A stretch of 64,000 nt of DNA from Archangium lansingense (lineage in GTDB: Bacteria; Myxococcota; Myxococcia; Myxococcales; Myxococcaceae). The notes below the pieces were generated by a model that was not told the origin of the DNA, ran no database searches, and was given only the letters and a program-made list of their open reading frames with translations. This document shows positions 17,985-26,838 of the stretch, piece by piece (the stretch's first letter is position 1; each line of letters begins with the position of its first letter). The stretch covers positions 7,316,001 to 7,380,000 of the forward strand of contig NZ_JAPNKA010000001.1 in NCBI RefSeq assembly GCF_026626635.1. The letters are read 5' to 3'. Position numbers and translations under genes: made by a program.

Positions 17985-18842
17985 ATGCCTGACTTCCTTG
18001 GACATGCCGAGAACCCACTGCGCGAGGACGAGTGGGCCCGCCTCAACGAGACCGTCATCCAGGTCGCCCGCCGCTCGCTCGTCGGCCGTCGCATCCTGGA
18101 CATCTACGGCCCGCTGGGTGCCGGCGTGCAGACTGTCCCCCATGACGAGTACACCGGCGTCAGCCCGGGCGCGGTGGACATCGTCGGCGAGCAGGAGACG
18201 GCCTCCGTCTTCACCGACGCGCGCAAGTTCAAGACGATCCCCATCATCTACAAGGACTTCCTGCTGCACTGGCGCGACATCGAGGCCGCGCGCCTGCACA
18301 ACATGCCCCTGGACGTCTCCGCCGCCGCCGGCGCCGCCGCCCTGTGTGCCCAGCAGGAAGACGAGCTCATCTTCTACGGTGACCCCAAGCTCGGCCACGA
18401 GGGGCTGATGAACGCCACCGGCCGCCTCACCGTGCCGCTCGGCGACTGGACCACCCCCGGTGCCGGCTACCTGGCCATCGTCGAGGCCACCCGCCGGCTC
18501 AATGAGTCGGGCCACTACGGCCCCTATGCCGTCGTTCTCTCGCCCCGCCTCTACTCGCTGCTGCACCGCATCTTCGAGAAGACGGGCGTGCTGGAGATCG
18601 AGACCATCCGTCAGCTCGCCTCGGACGGCGTCTTCCAGTCCAACCGGCTGCGCGGCGACTCGGGCGTGATCGTCTCCACCGGCCGCGAGAACATGGATCT
18701 CGCGGTGGCCATGGACATGGTCGCCGCCTATCTGGGCGCCTCGCGGATGAACCACCCCTTCCGCGTGCTGGAGTCGCTGATCCTCCGCATCAAGCACCCC
18801 GACTCCATCTGCACCCTGGAATCCGCGCCGAGCCGCGGCTAG
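17985..18842 (+). CDS. encA: Encapsulin shell protein (HK97 fold)
   Basis: 285 aa from the ATG at 17985 (MPDFLGHAENPL), preceded by GGAG. The sequence closely follows the M. xanthus EncA pattern as I know it: WARLNETVIQVARRSLVGRR, DIYGPLGAGVQT, the E-loop around VFTDARKFKTIPIIYKDF, and the C-terminal FRVLESLILRIKHPDSICTL. Encapsulins assemble into a hollow iron-storage compartment (T=3 in M. xanthus) that takes in ferritin-like cargo through C-terminal tags. The gene lies between its cargo gene and a response regulator (25 bp downstream), probably in one operon. Confidence 0.96.
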   Translation: MPDFLGHAENPLREDEWARLNETVIQVARRSLVGRRILDIYGPLGAGVQTVPHDEYTGVSPGAVDIVGEQETASVFTDARKFKTIPIIYKDFLLHWRDIEAARLHNMPLDVSAAAGAAALCAQQEDELIFYGDPKLGHEGLMNATGRLTVPLGDWTTPGAGYLAIVEATRRLNESGHYGPYAVVLSPRLYSLLHRIFEKTGVLEIETIRQLASDGVFQSNRLRGDSGVIVSTGRENMDLAVAMDMVAAYLGASRMNHPFRVLESLILRIKHPDSICTLESAPSRG

Positions 18843-18867
18843 CCCCACGGAGCCCCCGCCAGCCCCC

Positions 18868-20286
18868 ATGGCGAAGATTCTGGTCATCGACGACGAGGCG
18901 AACCTCCGCAAGGTGCTCGCCGCCATCCTGCGCCGTGACGGCTTTGACGTCACCGTCGCGGTGGATGGCGAGCAGGGACTCGCCGAGTTCAACAAGAATG
19001 GCGCGGACATCGTGGTGACGGACCTCGTCATGCCCAAGGCCGGTGGCATGGAGGTTCTGCGCTCGGTCAACGCCGCCAACCCCGACGTGCCCGTCATCAT
19101 CATCACCGCGCACGGCACCGTCGACTCCGCCGTCGAGGCCATCAAGGCCGGCGCCTTCGACTACATCACCAAGCCCTTCGATCAGGCGGAGCTGTCGGCC
19201 GTCATCGCCAAGGCCGCCAAGGCGCACGACGTCGCCCAGCGCTCGGTGCGCGCCGACGCCAAGGCCCGCGCCGCCATCATCGGTGAGTCGCCGCAGCTCC
19301 AAGAGGTCTTCAAGATCATCGACAAGGTGGCGGACACCCCCTCCACCGTCCTCATCAACGGCGAGAGCGGCACTGGCAAGGAGCTCATCGCCTCGGCCCT
19401 GCACGGCGCCTCCAGCCGCCGCGACAAGCCGTTCATCAAGATCAACTGCGCCGCCATCCCCCACAACCTCCTCGAGTCCGAGCTCTTCGGCTACGAGCGC
19501 GGGGCCTTCACGGGCGCCGTCACCTCCAAGCCCGGCCGCTTCGAGCTGGCCGACGGGGGCACCCTCTTCCTCGATGAGATCGGCGAGATCCCCGTCGAGA
19601 TGCAGGTGAAGCTGCTGCGCGCCCTGCAGGAGGGCGAGTTCGAGCGCGTGGGTGGCATCAAGACGACGCGCGTGGACGTGCGCCTGATCGCCGCCACCAA
19701 CCGCGATCTGCAGGCGGAGATCGAGACCGGGCGCTTCCGCAAGGATCTGTACTACCGGCTGGCGGTGGTGCCCATCGTGCTTCCGCCGCTGCGCGAGCGC
19801 CGCGCGGACATCCCCACGCTCGCCGGGCACTTCGTGGAGAAGTACAACCGCAAGCTCAACAAGAAGATCGAGGGCATCTCCGACGACGCCATGGCGCTGC
19901 TGCAGGCCTACAGCTGGCCCGGCAACATCCGCGAGCTGGAGAACCTCATCGAGCGCGTACTGCTCTTCGCCGACGGGCCCTTCATCACCGCGAAGGATCT
20001 CCCGGAGCCGGTGCGCCAGGGTCCGGCCACGGCAGCACCTGCCCTCTCGGCCGCTCACCTGGAGGCCTCGACGGGCGAGGGCGGCCTCAAGGACATCGTC
20101 CGCATGAAGGCGGCCGAGCTCGAGAAGGACCTCATCACCAAGGCCTTGGAGGAGACGGGCGGCAACGTCACTCGGGCCGCCAGGCTGCTGCAGATCAGCC
20201 GCAAGTCCCTTCAGACGAAGATGAAGGAATTCGGACTACGCGACACCACTCCTCCGGACGGGCGGGACGAAGCCCTCGACGAGTGA
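18868..20286 (+). CDS. Sigma-54-dependent NtrC-family response regulator
   Basis: 472 aa. It has a receiver domain (about 1-120) with acidic DDE at the N-terminus, phospho-acceptor Asp in VVTDLVMPK (about 54), Thr in IITAHG and Lys in ITKPF. The AAA+ domain (about 138-375) has Walker A GESGTGKE, the sigma-54 contact loop YERGAFTGA, Walker B GGTLFLDEIGE and the arginine finger region. The C-terminal Fis-type helix-turn-helix is GGNVTRAARLLQISRKSLQTKM. It activates sigma-54 promoters after phosphorylation by an unidentified kinase. It starts 25 bp after encA, so it may respond to stress or iron together with the encapsulin; the target is not known from sequence. Confidence 0.95.
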   Translation: MAKILVIDDEANLRKVLAAILRRDGFDVTVAVDGEQGLAEFNKNGADIVVTDLVMPKAGGMEVLRSVNAANPDVPVIIITAHGTVDSAVEAIKAGAFDYITKPFDQAELSAVIAKAAKAHDVAQRSVRADAKARAAIIGESPQLQEVFKIIDKVADTPSTVLINGESGTGKELIASALHGASSRRDKPFIKINCAAIPHNLLESELFGYERGAFTGAVTSKPGRFELADGGTLFLDEIGEIPVEMQVKLLRALQEGEFERVGGIKTTRVDVRLIAATNRDLQAEIETGRFRKDLYYRLAVVPIVLPPLRERRADIPTLAGHFVEKYNRKLNKKIEGISDDAMALLQAYSWPGNIRELENLIERVLLFADGPFITAKDLPEPVRQGPATAAPALSAAHLEASTGEGGLKDIVRMKAAELEKDLITKALEETGGNVTRAARLLQISRKSLQTKMKEFGLRDTTPPDGRDEALDE

Positions 20287-20363
20287 CACCGGGACGGCGA
20301 AATATCGCCGCGAAACCGTCGGTTCGGTCCCGGCCACAACCCTTTTCCCCTCTGGGAGCCTGA

Positions 20364-21452
20364 ATGCGGCCGCCTCTTCCCACCCTCGGACCACAGCCGA
20401 AGAAAAGCCCTGTAGGTCCGGTGATGGTCGTCTCCTTGCTGCTCGGCCTGAGCGCCGGAGGCGTGTGGTGGTGGAAGCAGCGACTGGTCTCGGAGACGCC
20501 CCCCGCCACGGCGGAGCAGAACGCCGCCACCGCGCCCGTGGCTCAGGGTCCCGGAGAGGCCGGCTCCACCGCCACTCCTCCTTCCGCCGCGCCTTCCGGT
20601 GCCCCCGCCGCCGCTCCGACCGCGGCCGCTCCCGTGGATCCACTCTCGGCCGCCGGGCTGTCCCGCGCCTTCATCCGCATTGACGGGCCGATGGAGACGG
20701 CCGTCACCGCCGCCGCCGGCCCCTCGGTGGGCCCCGCGCTCGCTCAGGTGGTGACGCGCACGCTGGTGTGGTGGGTGGACGTGCCGGGTGATCTCCGTCG
20801 CGGAGATAGCCTCGACGTCCTCTACGAGGTGCGCCCCAACGAGGAGCCCCTCGTGCACGCGGTGCGCTTCACCAGCAACAAGACGGGCCAGACGCACCGC
20901 ACCTACCGCTTCCAGCCCGAGGGCGACAAGAACCCCCGCTACTACCTGCCCAGTGGCGAGGAGCTGGAGCTGCGCCTGGAGAACTCGCCCCTGGAGGACT
21001 ACGAGCAGGTGACGTCGCTGCTGCGCGATGGCCGCCGACACAAGGGCGTGGACTTCAAGACGCCCGTGGGCACCCCGGTGAAGGCGCCCTTCACCGGCAT
21101 CGTCCGCCGCAAGAACTGGAGCTTCCGCTTCAACGGCAACTGCGTCGAGCTGGAGGAGGTGGGGGGGAAGCACCGCCGCGCCCTCTTCCTGCACATGGAC
21201 GAGCTGCCGCGCTCGCTCAAGGTGGGCGACCGCTTCAACGTGGGCGCCGTGCTGGGCCGCAGCGGCAACAGTGGCCGCTCCTTCGCGCCCCACCTGCACT
21301 ACCAGCTCGAGGCCACCAATGAGCGCGTGCTGGATCCGTACGAGAGCCACCGCACCTACCGGCGCTCGCTCGCGGCGTCGCATCGCGCGGCCTTCGAGGC
21401 CGAGGTGCGCCGGCAGGATGGGCTGCTCGGCACCCCAGTCGCCGGCGGCTGA
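20364..21452 (+). CDS. M23 family metallopeptidase (LytM-like), membrane anchored
   Basis: 362 aa. An N-terminal membrane segment (about 19-37) is followed by a Pro/Ala-rich linker (about 45-95), an OapA/LysM-neighbour-type domain (about 100-210), and a peptidase_M23 domain (about 215-345). The zinc ligands appear complete: H and D in RHKGVDF, and the HLH of APHLHYQLE; LFLHMDEL supplies the accessory His. Active LytM enzymes cut peptidoglycan cross-links. The gene starts 77 bp after the response regulator on the same strand. Confidence 0.9.
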   Translation: MRPPLPTLGPQPKKSPVGPVMVVSLLLGLSAGGVWWWKQRLVSETPPATAEQNAATAPVAQGPGEAGSTATPPSAAPSGAPAAAPTAAAPVDPLSAAGLSRAFIRIDGPMETAVTAAAGPSVGPALAQVVTRTLVWWVDVPGDLRRGDSLDVLYEVRPNEEPLVHAVRFTSNKTGQTHRTYRFQPEGDKNPRYYLPSGEELELRLENSPLEDYEQVTSLLRDGRRHKGVDFKTPVGTPVKAPFTGIVRRKNWSFRFNGNCVELEEVGGKHRRALFLHMDELPRSLKVGDRFNVGAVLGRSGNSGRSFAPHLHYQLEATNERVLDPYESHRTYRRSLAASHRAAFEAEVRRQDGLLGTPVAGG

Positions 21453-21465
21453 AGCCATCCGTTTC

Positions 21466-21494
21466 TTGACACCCCTGCCTCCGGCGTCTAGCGT
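21466..21494 (+). promoter_or_regulatory. Probable sigma-70-type promoter of the outer-membrane barrel gene
   Basis: TTGACA at 21466-21471 and TAGCGT at 21489-21494 are 17 bp apart. The predicted transcript starts about 70 nt before the ATG at 21573. The -35 is a perfect match and the -10 is partial. Confidence 0.55.
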
Positions 21495-21572
21495 CCTCGG
21501 GATAATTTCTCAACGTTTCCCGAGGGTTAGACGTCATGGGGTCGGTCCCGCGGGAGGGGTTCCGGAGGTCGG

Positions 21573-22868
21573 ATGTCTAGGCTTCGCGCCGTAGTCGCCG
21601 CGCTGACGCTGGGTACGCCGTTCGTCGCCACTGCTGCGGATGTCACCCGAGTCGCTTCGTCCTTCGAGGACGAGGATCCATTCGGGATGTTCATCGACGT
21701 GGGTATCGAGCACTCGCGGCGACGCACGAAGATCGTCCGCGAGGCGCTGCCCCTGGAGACGGGCGGGACGCGTCAGTACCAGAGCGAGCTCTGGTACAAG
21801 AGCTTCGATACGCGCCTGAACATGGACGTGGCCTTTGGCATCGCCCAGGACGTGGAGCTGTCGTTCGGGCTGCCCGTGGTGCTCTTCCAGGACGAGTCCT
21901 GGGACTACGTGTCGGGCACGAACGCGAGCAACTCCACCATCATCAACAACTGCGTGAACGCCAACGGCACGCCAACTAACACTGGCTGCAACCCGGCCAC
22001 GGGCGCGGGCACGGTGCCGCTCTTCAACGTGCCCGCGGCGACGTACCGCGGCGGCGCGCTGGGCAACATGCGCTTCGGGTTCGCGTGGTCCATCTTCAAC
22101 CAGCGCAAGGACGAGACCAAGCCCACGTGGGTGGTGGGACTGGACTACGAGGCGCCCACGGCCCCGCTGCTCGATCCGTCCGTGGAGACGACCACGGAAG
22201 CTCGGGGCAGGGCCGTCGGTGACCGAGTGCACAAGTACACGGTGTCCACGGCGCTCTCGCGGCAGATCGGCCTGGCGGAGCCGTACTTCAAGATGCACTA
22301 CACCGTCCCCGTGCGCGGCCCGGGCGCCTGGACCAACTGCAACAACCCGAACACGATTCCGCAGAACCTCGGACATCCGGAGAACTGCGGTCTGCCGGGG
22401 TGGGATCGCAAGGAGACGGGCATCCAGGCGCCGCACGTGGCTGGAGTGATGTTCGGCTCCGAGTTCCAGGTGCTCGACCAGCCCACGCGCAAGTTCAAGA
22501 TGGACCTGCGGGCCATCAGCAACTACGTGTCCGAGGGCCGCTACTACAACGAGCTGAGTGGCACGCTGCGCAAGCTGCTCGCCACCGGGGACTACGTGCA
22601 GATTGGCGGCCAGCTCGCCGTGACGGCCGAGATCTCCGACATCCTGTCCGTCCGGGGCTCGGGCATGTTCCTGTACAACACGGACCACCTCCTCACCGAC
22701 GAGAAGATCGGCAAGGACCTGGACGGCAACGGCTCGGTGGACATCACGGGGAACCCGGCGGAGCTCAACCCGAACTTCGACTACCGCACGGACTTCGTCT
22801 CGCGGCGCTTCTTCGCCACCGAGAGCAAGGACTTCCGCCTGGATCTGACCGCCACCCTGCGGTTCTAA
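21573..22868 (+). CDS. Outer-membrane beta-barrel protein of unknown specificity
   Basis: 431 aa. A signal peptide (about 1-22, ending ATAADV) is followed by alternating amphipathic strands such as LNMDVAFGIAQDVELSFGLPVVLF and FRLDLTATLRF. The last residue is Phe, the usual mark for BAM-dependent barrels. A Cys-containing loop (about 125-150) and a second (about 252-275) would lie outside or in the periplasm. A short DLDGNGSVD calcium-type loop is present near the C-terminus. The substrate is not predictable. It has its own promoter, and a palindromic repeat follows the stop. Confidence 0.75.
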   Translation: MSRLRAVVAALTLGTPFVATAADVTRVASSFEDEDPFGMFIDVGIEHSRRRTKIVREALPLETGGTRQYQSELWYKSFDTRLNMDVAFGIAQDVELSFGLPVVLFQDESWDYVSGTNASNSTIINNCVNANGTPTNTGCNPATGAGTVPLFNVPAATYRGGALGNMRFGFAWSIFNQRKDETKPTWVVGLDYEAPTAPLLDPSVETTTEARGRAVGDRVHKYTVSTALSRQIGLAEPYFKMHYTVPVRGPGAWTNCNNPNTIPQNLGHPENCGLPGWDRKETGIQAPHVAGVMFGSEFQVLDQPTRKFKMDLRAISNYVSEGRYYNELSGTLRKLLATGDYVQIGGQLAVTAEISDILSVRGSGMFLYNTDHLLTDEKIGKDLDGNGSVDITGNPAELNPNFDYRTDFVSRRFFATESKDFRLDLTATLRF

Positions 22869-22890
22869 CCTGGTTTCTCACCCGTGCAGG

Positions 22891-22926
22891 CCCCCTCTCC
22901 CTCTGGGAGAGGGTTGGGGTGAGGGT
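22891..22926. repeat. Dispersed GC-rich palindromic repeat, single unit
   Basis: One unit: CCCTCTCCC-TCT-GGGAGAGGG and then GGGGTGAGGGT, same orientation as the second unit at 5065. It lies between two convergent genes and could act as a bidirectional terminator. Confidence 0.8.
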
Positions 22927-22928
22927 CG

Positions 22929-23759
22929 TCACCGCTTCTTGAGTCCGAGCCCCAACCGGTACACGTCCTGCCCGGACCAACCCGCGCGGCGAGCCAGCTC
23001 GGTGCTGAGCGCCTTGAGCTTCTCGCCTCGCCCGAGCCCCTCCTCCAGCGCGCGCTGTAGCTCCTCCTCGGACCAGCGCCGCTCTCCGGTGCGTCCCTCC
23101 ACCAGCACCACCACCTCGCCTCGGGGCTCCTCGGCCGCGTAGCGCTCTGCCAGCGCCGACAGCGTGCCGCGCACGAACTCCTCGTGCACCTTGGTCAGCT
23201 CCCGCGCCACCACCGCGCGCCGGTCTCCCAGCGCGTCCTTCAAGTCCGTCAGCGTCTCAGCCAGCCGGCGCGGGGACTCGTAGATCCCCACCGTGGCCGA
23301 CAGGGGCGCCACCTCCTCCAGCATGGCCTGGCGCTCCGGACCCTTGCGCGGCAGGAAGCCCAGGAAGTGGAAGCGCCCGGTGGGCAACCCCGAGGCACTC
23401 AACGCCGCCACCAGCGCCGTGGGGCCCGGGACCGGCACCACCTTCACCCCGCGCTCAATCGCCTCGGCCACCAGCTTCTCCCCGGGATCGCTGATCCCCG
23501 GGCTGCCCGCGTCCGTCACCAGCGCACAGTCCTCCCCGGCCTCGAGCCGATCCAGGATGCGGCCGGCGCGCTGGCCCTCGGCGAAAGCCGGCAGGCTCAC
23601 CGTGTCCGCGGAGATGCCGAAATGATCCAACAGCACCCGCGAGTGCCGCGTGTCCTCGCACGCCACGAAGGACACCGCCCGCAGCGTCTCCAGGGCGCGC
23701 GTAGAGATGTCCCCCAGATTCCCGATGGGCGTGGCCACCAGATAAAGCGTCCCAGCCAT
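22929..23759 (-). CDS. rsmI: 16S rRNA (cytidine1402-2'-O)-methyltransferase
   Basis: 276 aa, a normal RsmI length. It opens with the family signature MAGTLYLVATPIGNLGDISTRAL, then EDTRHSRVLLDHF, the SAM-binding GSPGISDPG and the VPVPGPTALVAALSASGLP block, and ends in the small C-terminal domain (RAGWSGQDVYRLGLGL). RsmI methylates C1402 in the decoding centre together with RsmH. The stop codon lies 3 bp from a palindromic repeat. yraN lies 9 bp upstream on the same strand. Confidence 0.96.
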   Translation of the reverse strand: MAGTLYLVATPIGNLGDISTRALETLRAVSFVACEDTRHSRVLLDHFGISADTVSLPAFAEGQRAGRILDRLEAGEDCALVTDAGSPGISDPGEKLVAEAIERGVKVVPVPGPTALVAALSASGLPTGRFHFLGFLPRKGPERQAMLEEVAPLSATVGIYESPRRLAETLTDLKDALGDRRAVVARELTKVHEEFVRGTLSALAERYAAEEPRGEVVVLVEGRTGERRWSEEELQRALEEGLGRGEKLKALSTELARRAGWSGQDVYRLGLGLKKR

Positions 23760-23768
23760 TTCCGTGCC

Positions 23769-24176
23769 TCACATACCGGCGTCGAAGGCGCCCGGCAGAT
23801 GCTCCACCGTCGCGCGCTCGCCGCGGCCCACCACCGAGATGACATCGAAACGGATCATCCTGTCCCGCAACCCGTGGGCCAGGAGGTAATGCAGCGCGGC
23901 CTTTACCACCTTGCGCTGCTTGGCGAAGGACACCGTGTGGGAAGGATCTCCCCACACCGCCGTGGAGCGCATCCGCACCTCCACGAAACAGACGGTGCCC
24001 CCGTGCTCGGCCACCACGTCCAGCTCCCCGTAGCGGCAGTAGAAGTTGCGCGCGCGCACCCGGTAGCCCCGAGCCTCCAGGAAGCGCACCGCCTCTGCCT
24101 CGCCCTCGTCCCCGTACTCCTTGCGATCCACCCCTGCCCCTCCCCGTCCCATCCCATCCCCCTCCCGGGCCCCCAC
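23769..24176 (-). CDS. yraN: YraN family protein (UPF0102), predicted endonuclease-fold
   Basis: 135 aa. The core has the restriction-endonuclease-like pattern: GEAEAVRFLEARGYRVRARN, then YGELDVVAEHGG with the acidic residue, VCFVEVRMRS with E-x-R in place of the usual E-x-K, and RFDVISV near the end. The family often sits next to rsmI, as it does here. Its biological role is unsettled. The start may be 24176 or an internal ATG at 24152. Translation is probably coupled to rsmI. Confidence 0.85.
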   Translation of the reverse strand: MGAREGDGMGRGGAGVDRKEYGDEGEAEAVRFLEARGYRVRARNFYCRYGELDVVAEHGGTVCFVEVRMRSTAVWGDPSHTVSFAKQRKVVKAALHYLLAHGLRDRMIRFDVISVVGRGERATVEHLPGAFDAGM

Positions 24177-24205
24177 CGTAGAGGCCCCTCACGCCATGGC
24201 GCGCA

Positions 24206-26188
24206 CTACAGATTGACAGGCCCGTCCGACAGCTGCGCGAGGCCGGGATGCGGGGTGACGTGCAGCACCTGCGTCAGCGTCCCCAGGTGCTTGAGCATCC
24301 GCCCCAGCAGCGGCAGTCGGGACTCGTCCAGACCGACCAGCGCGTCCTCCACGAGCAGCGGCAGCTTCACCCGGGCGCTCACCTTCTCCACCACCGTCAG
24401 CCGGAGGCTCAGGAAGAACAGGTCCACCTCGCGAGGAGGCAGCTCGCCCACGGGCATACGGCGGCCCGAGGAGGTCACCACCATGGTCCGTCCATCCCTG
24501 TCCCACTCGACGCTGGCGTAGCGGCGCTCCGTGAGGGCGCTGAAGTACTGCACGCACCGCTCGCGCATCATCCCGATGACCGCGGGCACATCCGTGGCGA
24601 GCAGATCCCCCGCCAGGCTCAGCACCATGGGCGCCGGATCCTCCAGCGGCTCCATGCTGCCACCGGCCACATCGGCACCCGGCATACCCATGGCGGCCAT
24701 CTGCGGGTTGCGCGCGAGCGCGATGGACTCCTTGAGCCGCGCAAGCTCCCGCTCCACCTCGCGCACGTCGCGCACGAAGGCGCCCTTCTCCGAGATCTTC
24801 GCGTTGAGCAGCTCGATCTGCTGGCGGAGCACCGGAAGCTGGTGAGCGGCCTCCATGAACTCCGGGTGCTTCTCCATGGAGACGAGCTGGGCGCGCAGCT
24901 GGGCCACCTCGGCGCCGAGCTGCTCTCGCCGCTGCAGGCGAGGCGGAATGTCCTTGGGCGTGTCCACATCGAACACTTCCAGCGCCTTGCGCACCGGCCC
25001 GGCCTCGGCCTCGAACTCCTCGAGGATCTTCTTCTCGCGCACGGTGAACATCTCGCCCCGGCGGCTCAACCGGTCCTTGTCCTGCAGCTCGTCCACGTAA
25101 CGAATGGCGAGCACCGCGGCGAAGCCGAAGGCGGGGATGTCCAGCAGCGCCACGTACCGGACCCAGTCCTTGGGGAAGAGGCCGGCGACGAAGCACGCCA
25201 CGCCCACGCCCACGGCGATCCAGAAGTTGCGGTTGCGCACGAGCGGCTCCACGTCCGGCAGACGCTGTGCCTCCTCGTCGGCCACCTCGCGCTCGGACTG
25301 CAGCCGCGCCATCGCCTCGTCACGGCGGGCCAGGGTCCTCGGGTAGCGCTCCGCGCGAGCCACGATGTCCTGGGGCAGGCCCATCGACTCGGGCGTGGGC
25401 TCGGCGTTCCAGGCCTCCTCCGCCTGGCGCAGCTTCTCCTTGAGTCCGTCGGTGCCGCGCAGCTTCGACTCGAGATCGAAGACCTGGGAGTTGAGCCCGT
25501 CCACCTCGAACTGGAGGTTGTCCACCTCCCTGCAGAACACGAGCTCCTTCTCGAGCTCCCGCACCTTCGCCTCGGCGGCGGGGATGTCGGAAGCGGGCAA
25601 CACTCCCGGAGAGGAGATGGACATGCCGGGAGACGACGGGTGCATGCCCGGAGATGTCGGAGAGCGCATCGCGGGCATGCCAGGAGACGACGGGTGCATG
25701 CCCGGAGACGAGTGCGCGCGCAGGCCCGACGTGGAGGCCGGGCGGCCAGCGCCACGAGGCCGGCGCGAGGGCAGCTGCGCCGCCTGGAGACAGAAGAGCT
25801 GCTCGAAGGTGGTGCGCGGCGGCAGGCCCACCTGGCCGCGGAGGAACTGGTTCGCCTCGGCGGTGTCCTGGCTCACCAGCTCCGGCTGCTTCGTGGCCGG
25901 GTTGAGCCGGTGCAGCGAGCCACCTCCACCCAGCTCGCGCAGCACGCGGTAGGTGACGGAGTCCTGCCCCACCAAGGTGAGCGCGGCCTTGCCCGCCTTC
26001 TGCGTAGTGGCAGCCAGCGCGGCATCACCGCCCCGACCATCCGCGTAGAGCAGCGCGAGCGACAGCCCCGCCAGCGGGCTCAGCTCCGCAGTAGGGGGCT
26101 TGAGGACCAGATACCCGGTCTTCAGGGCGAAACGGCCCGCCGGAGAGAAACCCCGGACGTTCTGGACGGCGACCTCGACGAAGTGCAT
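24206..26188 (-). CDS. Membrane-anchored Rad50/YhaN-like ATPase homologue without P-loop
   Basis: 660 aa. The N-terminus (MHFVEVAVQNVRGFSPAG) resembles the first strands of RecF/Rad50-type ATPases, but no GxxxxGK[ST] Walker A is visible. Residues about 165-196 are an SPGM-rich repeat. Coiled coil (about 200-315 and 370-500) flanks two transmembrane helices (about 319-336 and 342-362), the layout of B. subtilis YhaN. The C-terminus keeps a Walker B/D-loop-like LPLLVEDALVGLD (about 607-619), a relic signature (DLFFLSLRL) and VLHVTPHP with the H-loop His. It may need a partner for ATP binding, or may be a structural paralogue. Its role is unknown. The terminator at 26221-26256 isolates it from rplS. 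Confidence 0.7.
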   Translation of the reverse strand: MHFVEVAVQNVRGFSPAGRFALKTGYLVLKPPTAELSPLAGLSLALLYADGRGGDAALAATTQKAGKAALTLVGQDSVTYRVLRELGGGGSLHRLNPATKQPELVSQDTAEANQFLRGQVGLPPRTTFEQLFCLQAAQLPSRRPRGAGRPASTSGLRAHSSPGMHPSSPGMPAMRSPTSPGMHPSSPGMSISSPGVLPASDIPAAEAKVRELEKELVFCREVDNLQFEVDGLNSQVFDLESKLRGTDGLKEKLRQAEEAWNAEPTPESMGLPQDIVARAERYPRTLARRDEAMARLQSEREVADEEAQRLPDVEPLVRNRNFWIAVGVGVACFVAGLFPKDWVRYVALLDIPAFGFAAVLAIRYVDELQDKDRLSRRGEMFTVREKKILEEFEAEAGPVRKALEVFDVDTPKDIPPRLQRREQLGAEVAQLRAQLVSMEKHPEFMEAAHQLPVLRQQIELLNAKISEKGAFVRDVREVERELARLKESIALARNPQMAAMGMPGADVAGGSMEPLEDPAPMVLSLAGDLLATDVPAVIGMMRERCVQYFSALTERRYASVEWDRDGRTMVVTSSGRRMPVGELPPREVDLFFLSLRLTVVEKVSARVKLPLLVEDALVGLDESRLPLLGRMLKHLGTLTQVLHVTPHPGLAQLSDGPVNL

Positions 26189-26220
26189 GCGCCCCCCATT
26201 CTAGCGCGCATGAGCATGAA

Positions 26221-26256
26221 AAAAGGGAGCGTCCTCATAAGGACGCTCCCCAAAAA
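26221..26256 (-). terminator. Rho-independent terminator of the rpsP-rplS operon
   Basis: A 10-bp perfect stem, GGGAGCGTCC / GGACGCTCCC, with a 6-nt loop and A/T runs on both sides: TTTTTT follows it on the minus strand. It is the most classical terminator in the window. Confidence 0.92.
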
Positions 26257-26300
26257 GGCACCGGCCCCAGAGGACCGGCAGGCAACCAGGCGACCGGAGA

Positions 26301-26714
26301 CTAGCTGGCGGCCGTCTTGGCGGCCGTCTTGGCGGCGTGGCTCGCGGCGGCGCGACGCATCTCCGCGTCCTCCTGGCTCTCCACGCGGGAGGCCTTGCCC
26401 TTGAGGGCGCGGAGGTAGAAGAGGCGGTTGCGGTTCACGTTGCCGCGGGTGAGGACCTCGATCTTCTCGTAGCGCGGGCTGTGCACCGGGAAGATGCGCT
26501 CCACGCCCACGCCGAAGGAGACCTTGCGGACGGTGAAGGTGGCGCGGTTGTGGCCCTTCGTCTTACGGATGACGACGCCCTCGAAGGCCTGCACGCGCTC
26601 CTTGTCGCCCTCCTTGACCTTCCAGTGGACTCGAACCGAGTCACCGGTACGGAACTCGGTGACGTCCTTACGGAGGTGCTTGGCCTCCACGTACTCGATG
26701 GCGCTGCGACGCAT
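26301..26714 (-). CDS. rplS: 50S ribosomal protein L19
   Basis: 137 aa from the ATG at 26714 (MRRSAIEYVEAKHL), with GGAG eight bases upstream. Conserved L19 blocks are present: FRTGDSVRVHWKVKEGDKER, FEGVVIRKTKGH, VERIFPVHSPRYEKIEVL and RLFYLRALKGKASRV. The C-terminal tail of Ala/Lys repeats extends beyond the usual end. L19 sits at the 30S-50S interface. It is the last gene of the operon and is followed by a strong terminator. A longer upstream reading lacks support. Confidence 0.97.
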   Translation of the reverse strand: MRRSAIEYVEAKHLRKDVTEFRTGDSVRVHWKVKEGDKERVQAFEGVVIRKTKGHNRATFTVRKVSFGVGVERIFPVHSPRYEKIEVLTRGNVNRNRLFYLRALKGKASRVESQEDAEMRRAAASHAAKTAAKTAAS

Positions 26715-26838
26715 GACTGACTCCAAGTAAAGCTCAGACTCGGGGTACGAAAACTGAGAGCGGGCCGTACTAGCAGAGAGCCGGGGGTCGGACAAGCCCG
26801 CAAAACACCGACCCGTGGCCCGGAAACGGATGGAGGGG

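Noticed and set aside
25600..25700. CRISPR-like short repeat
   Set aside because: The repeats are imperfect, without regular unique spacers, and code for SPGM units in an open reading frame.
24248..26404. Plus-strand open frame opposite the Rad50-like gene
   Set aside because: Antisense shadow; it also crosses the rplS terminator.
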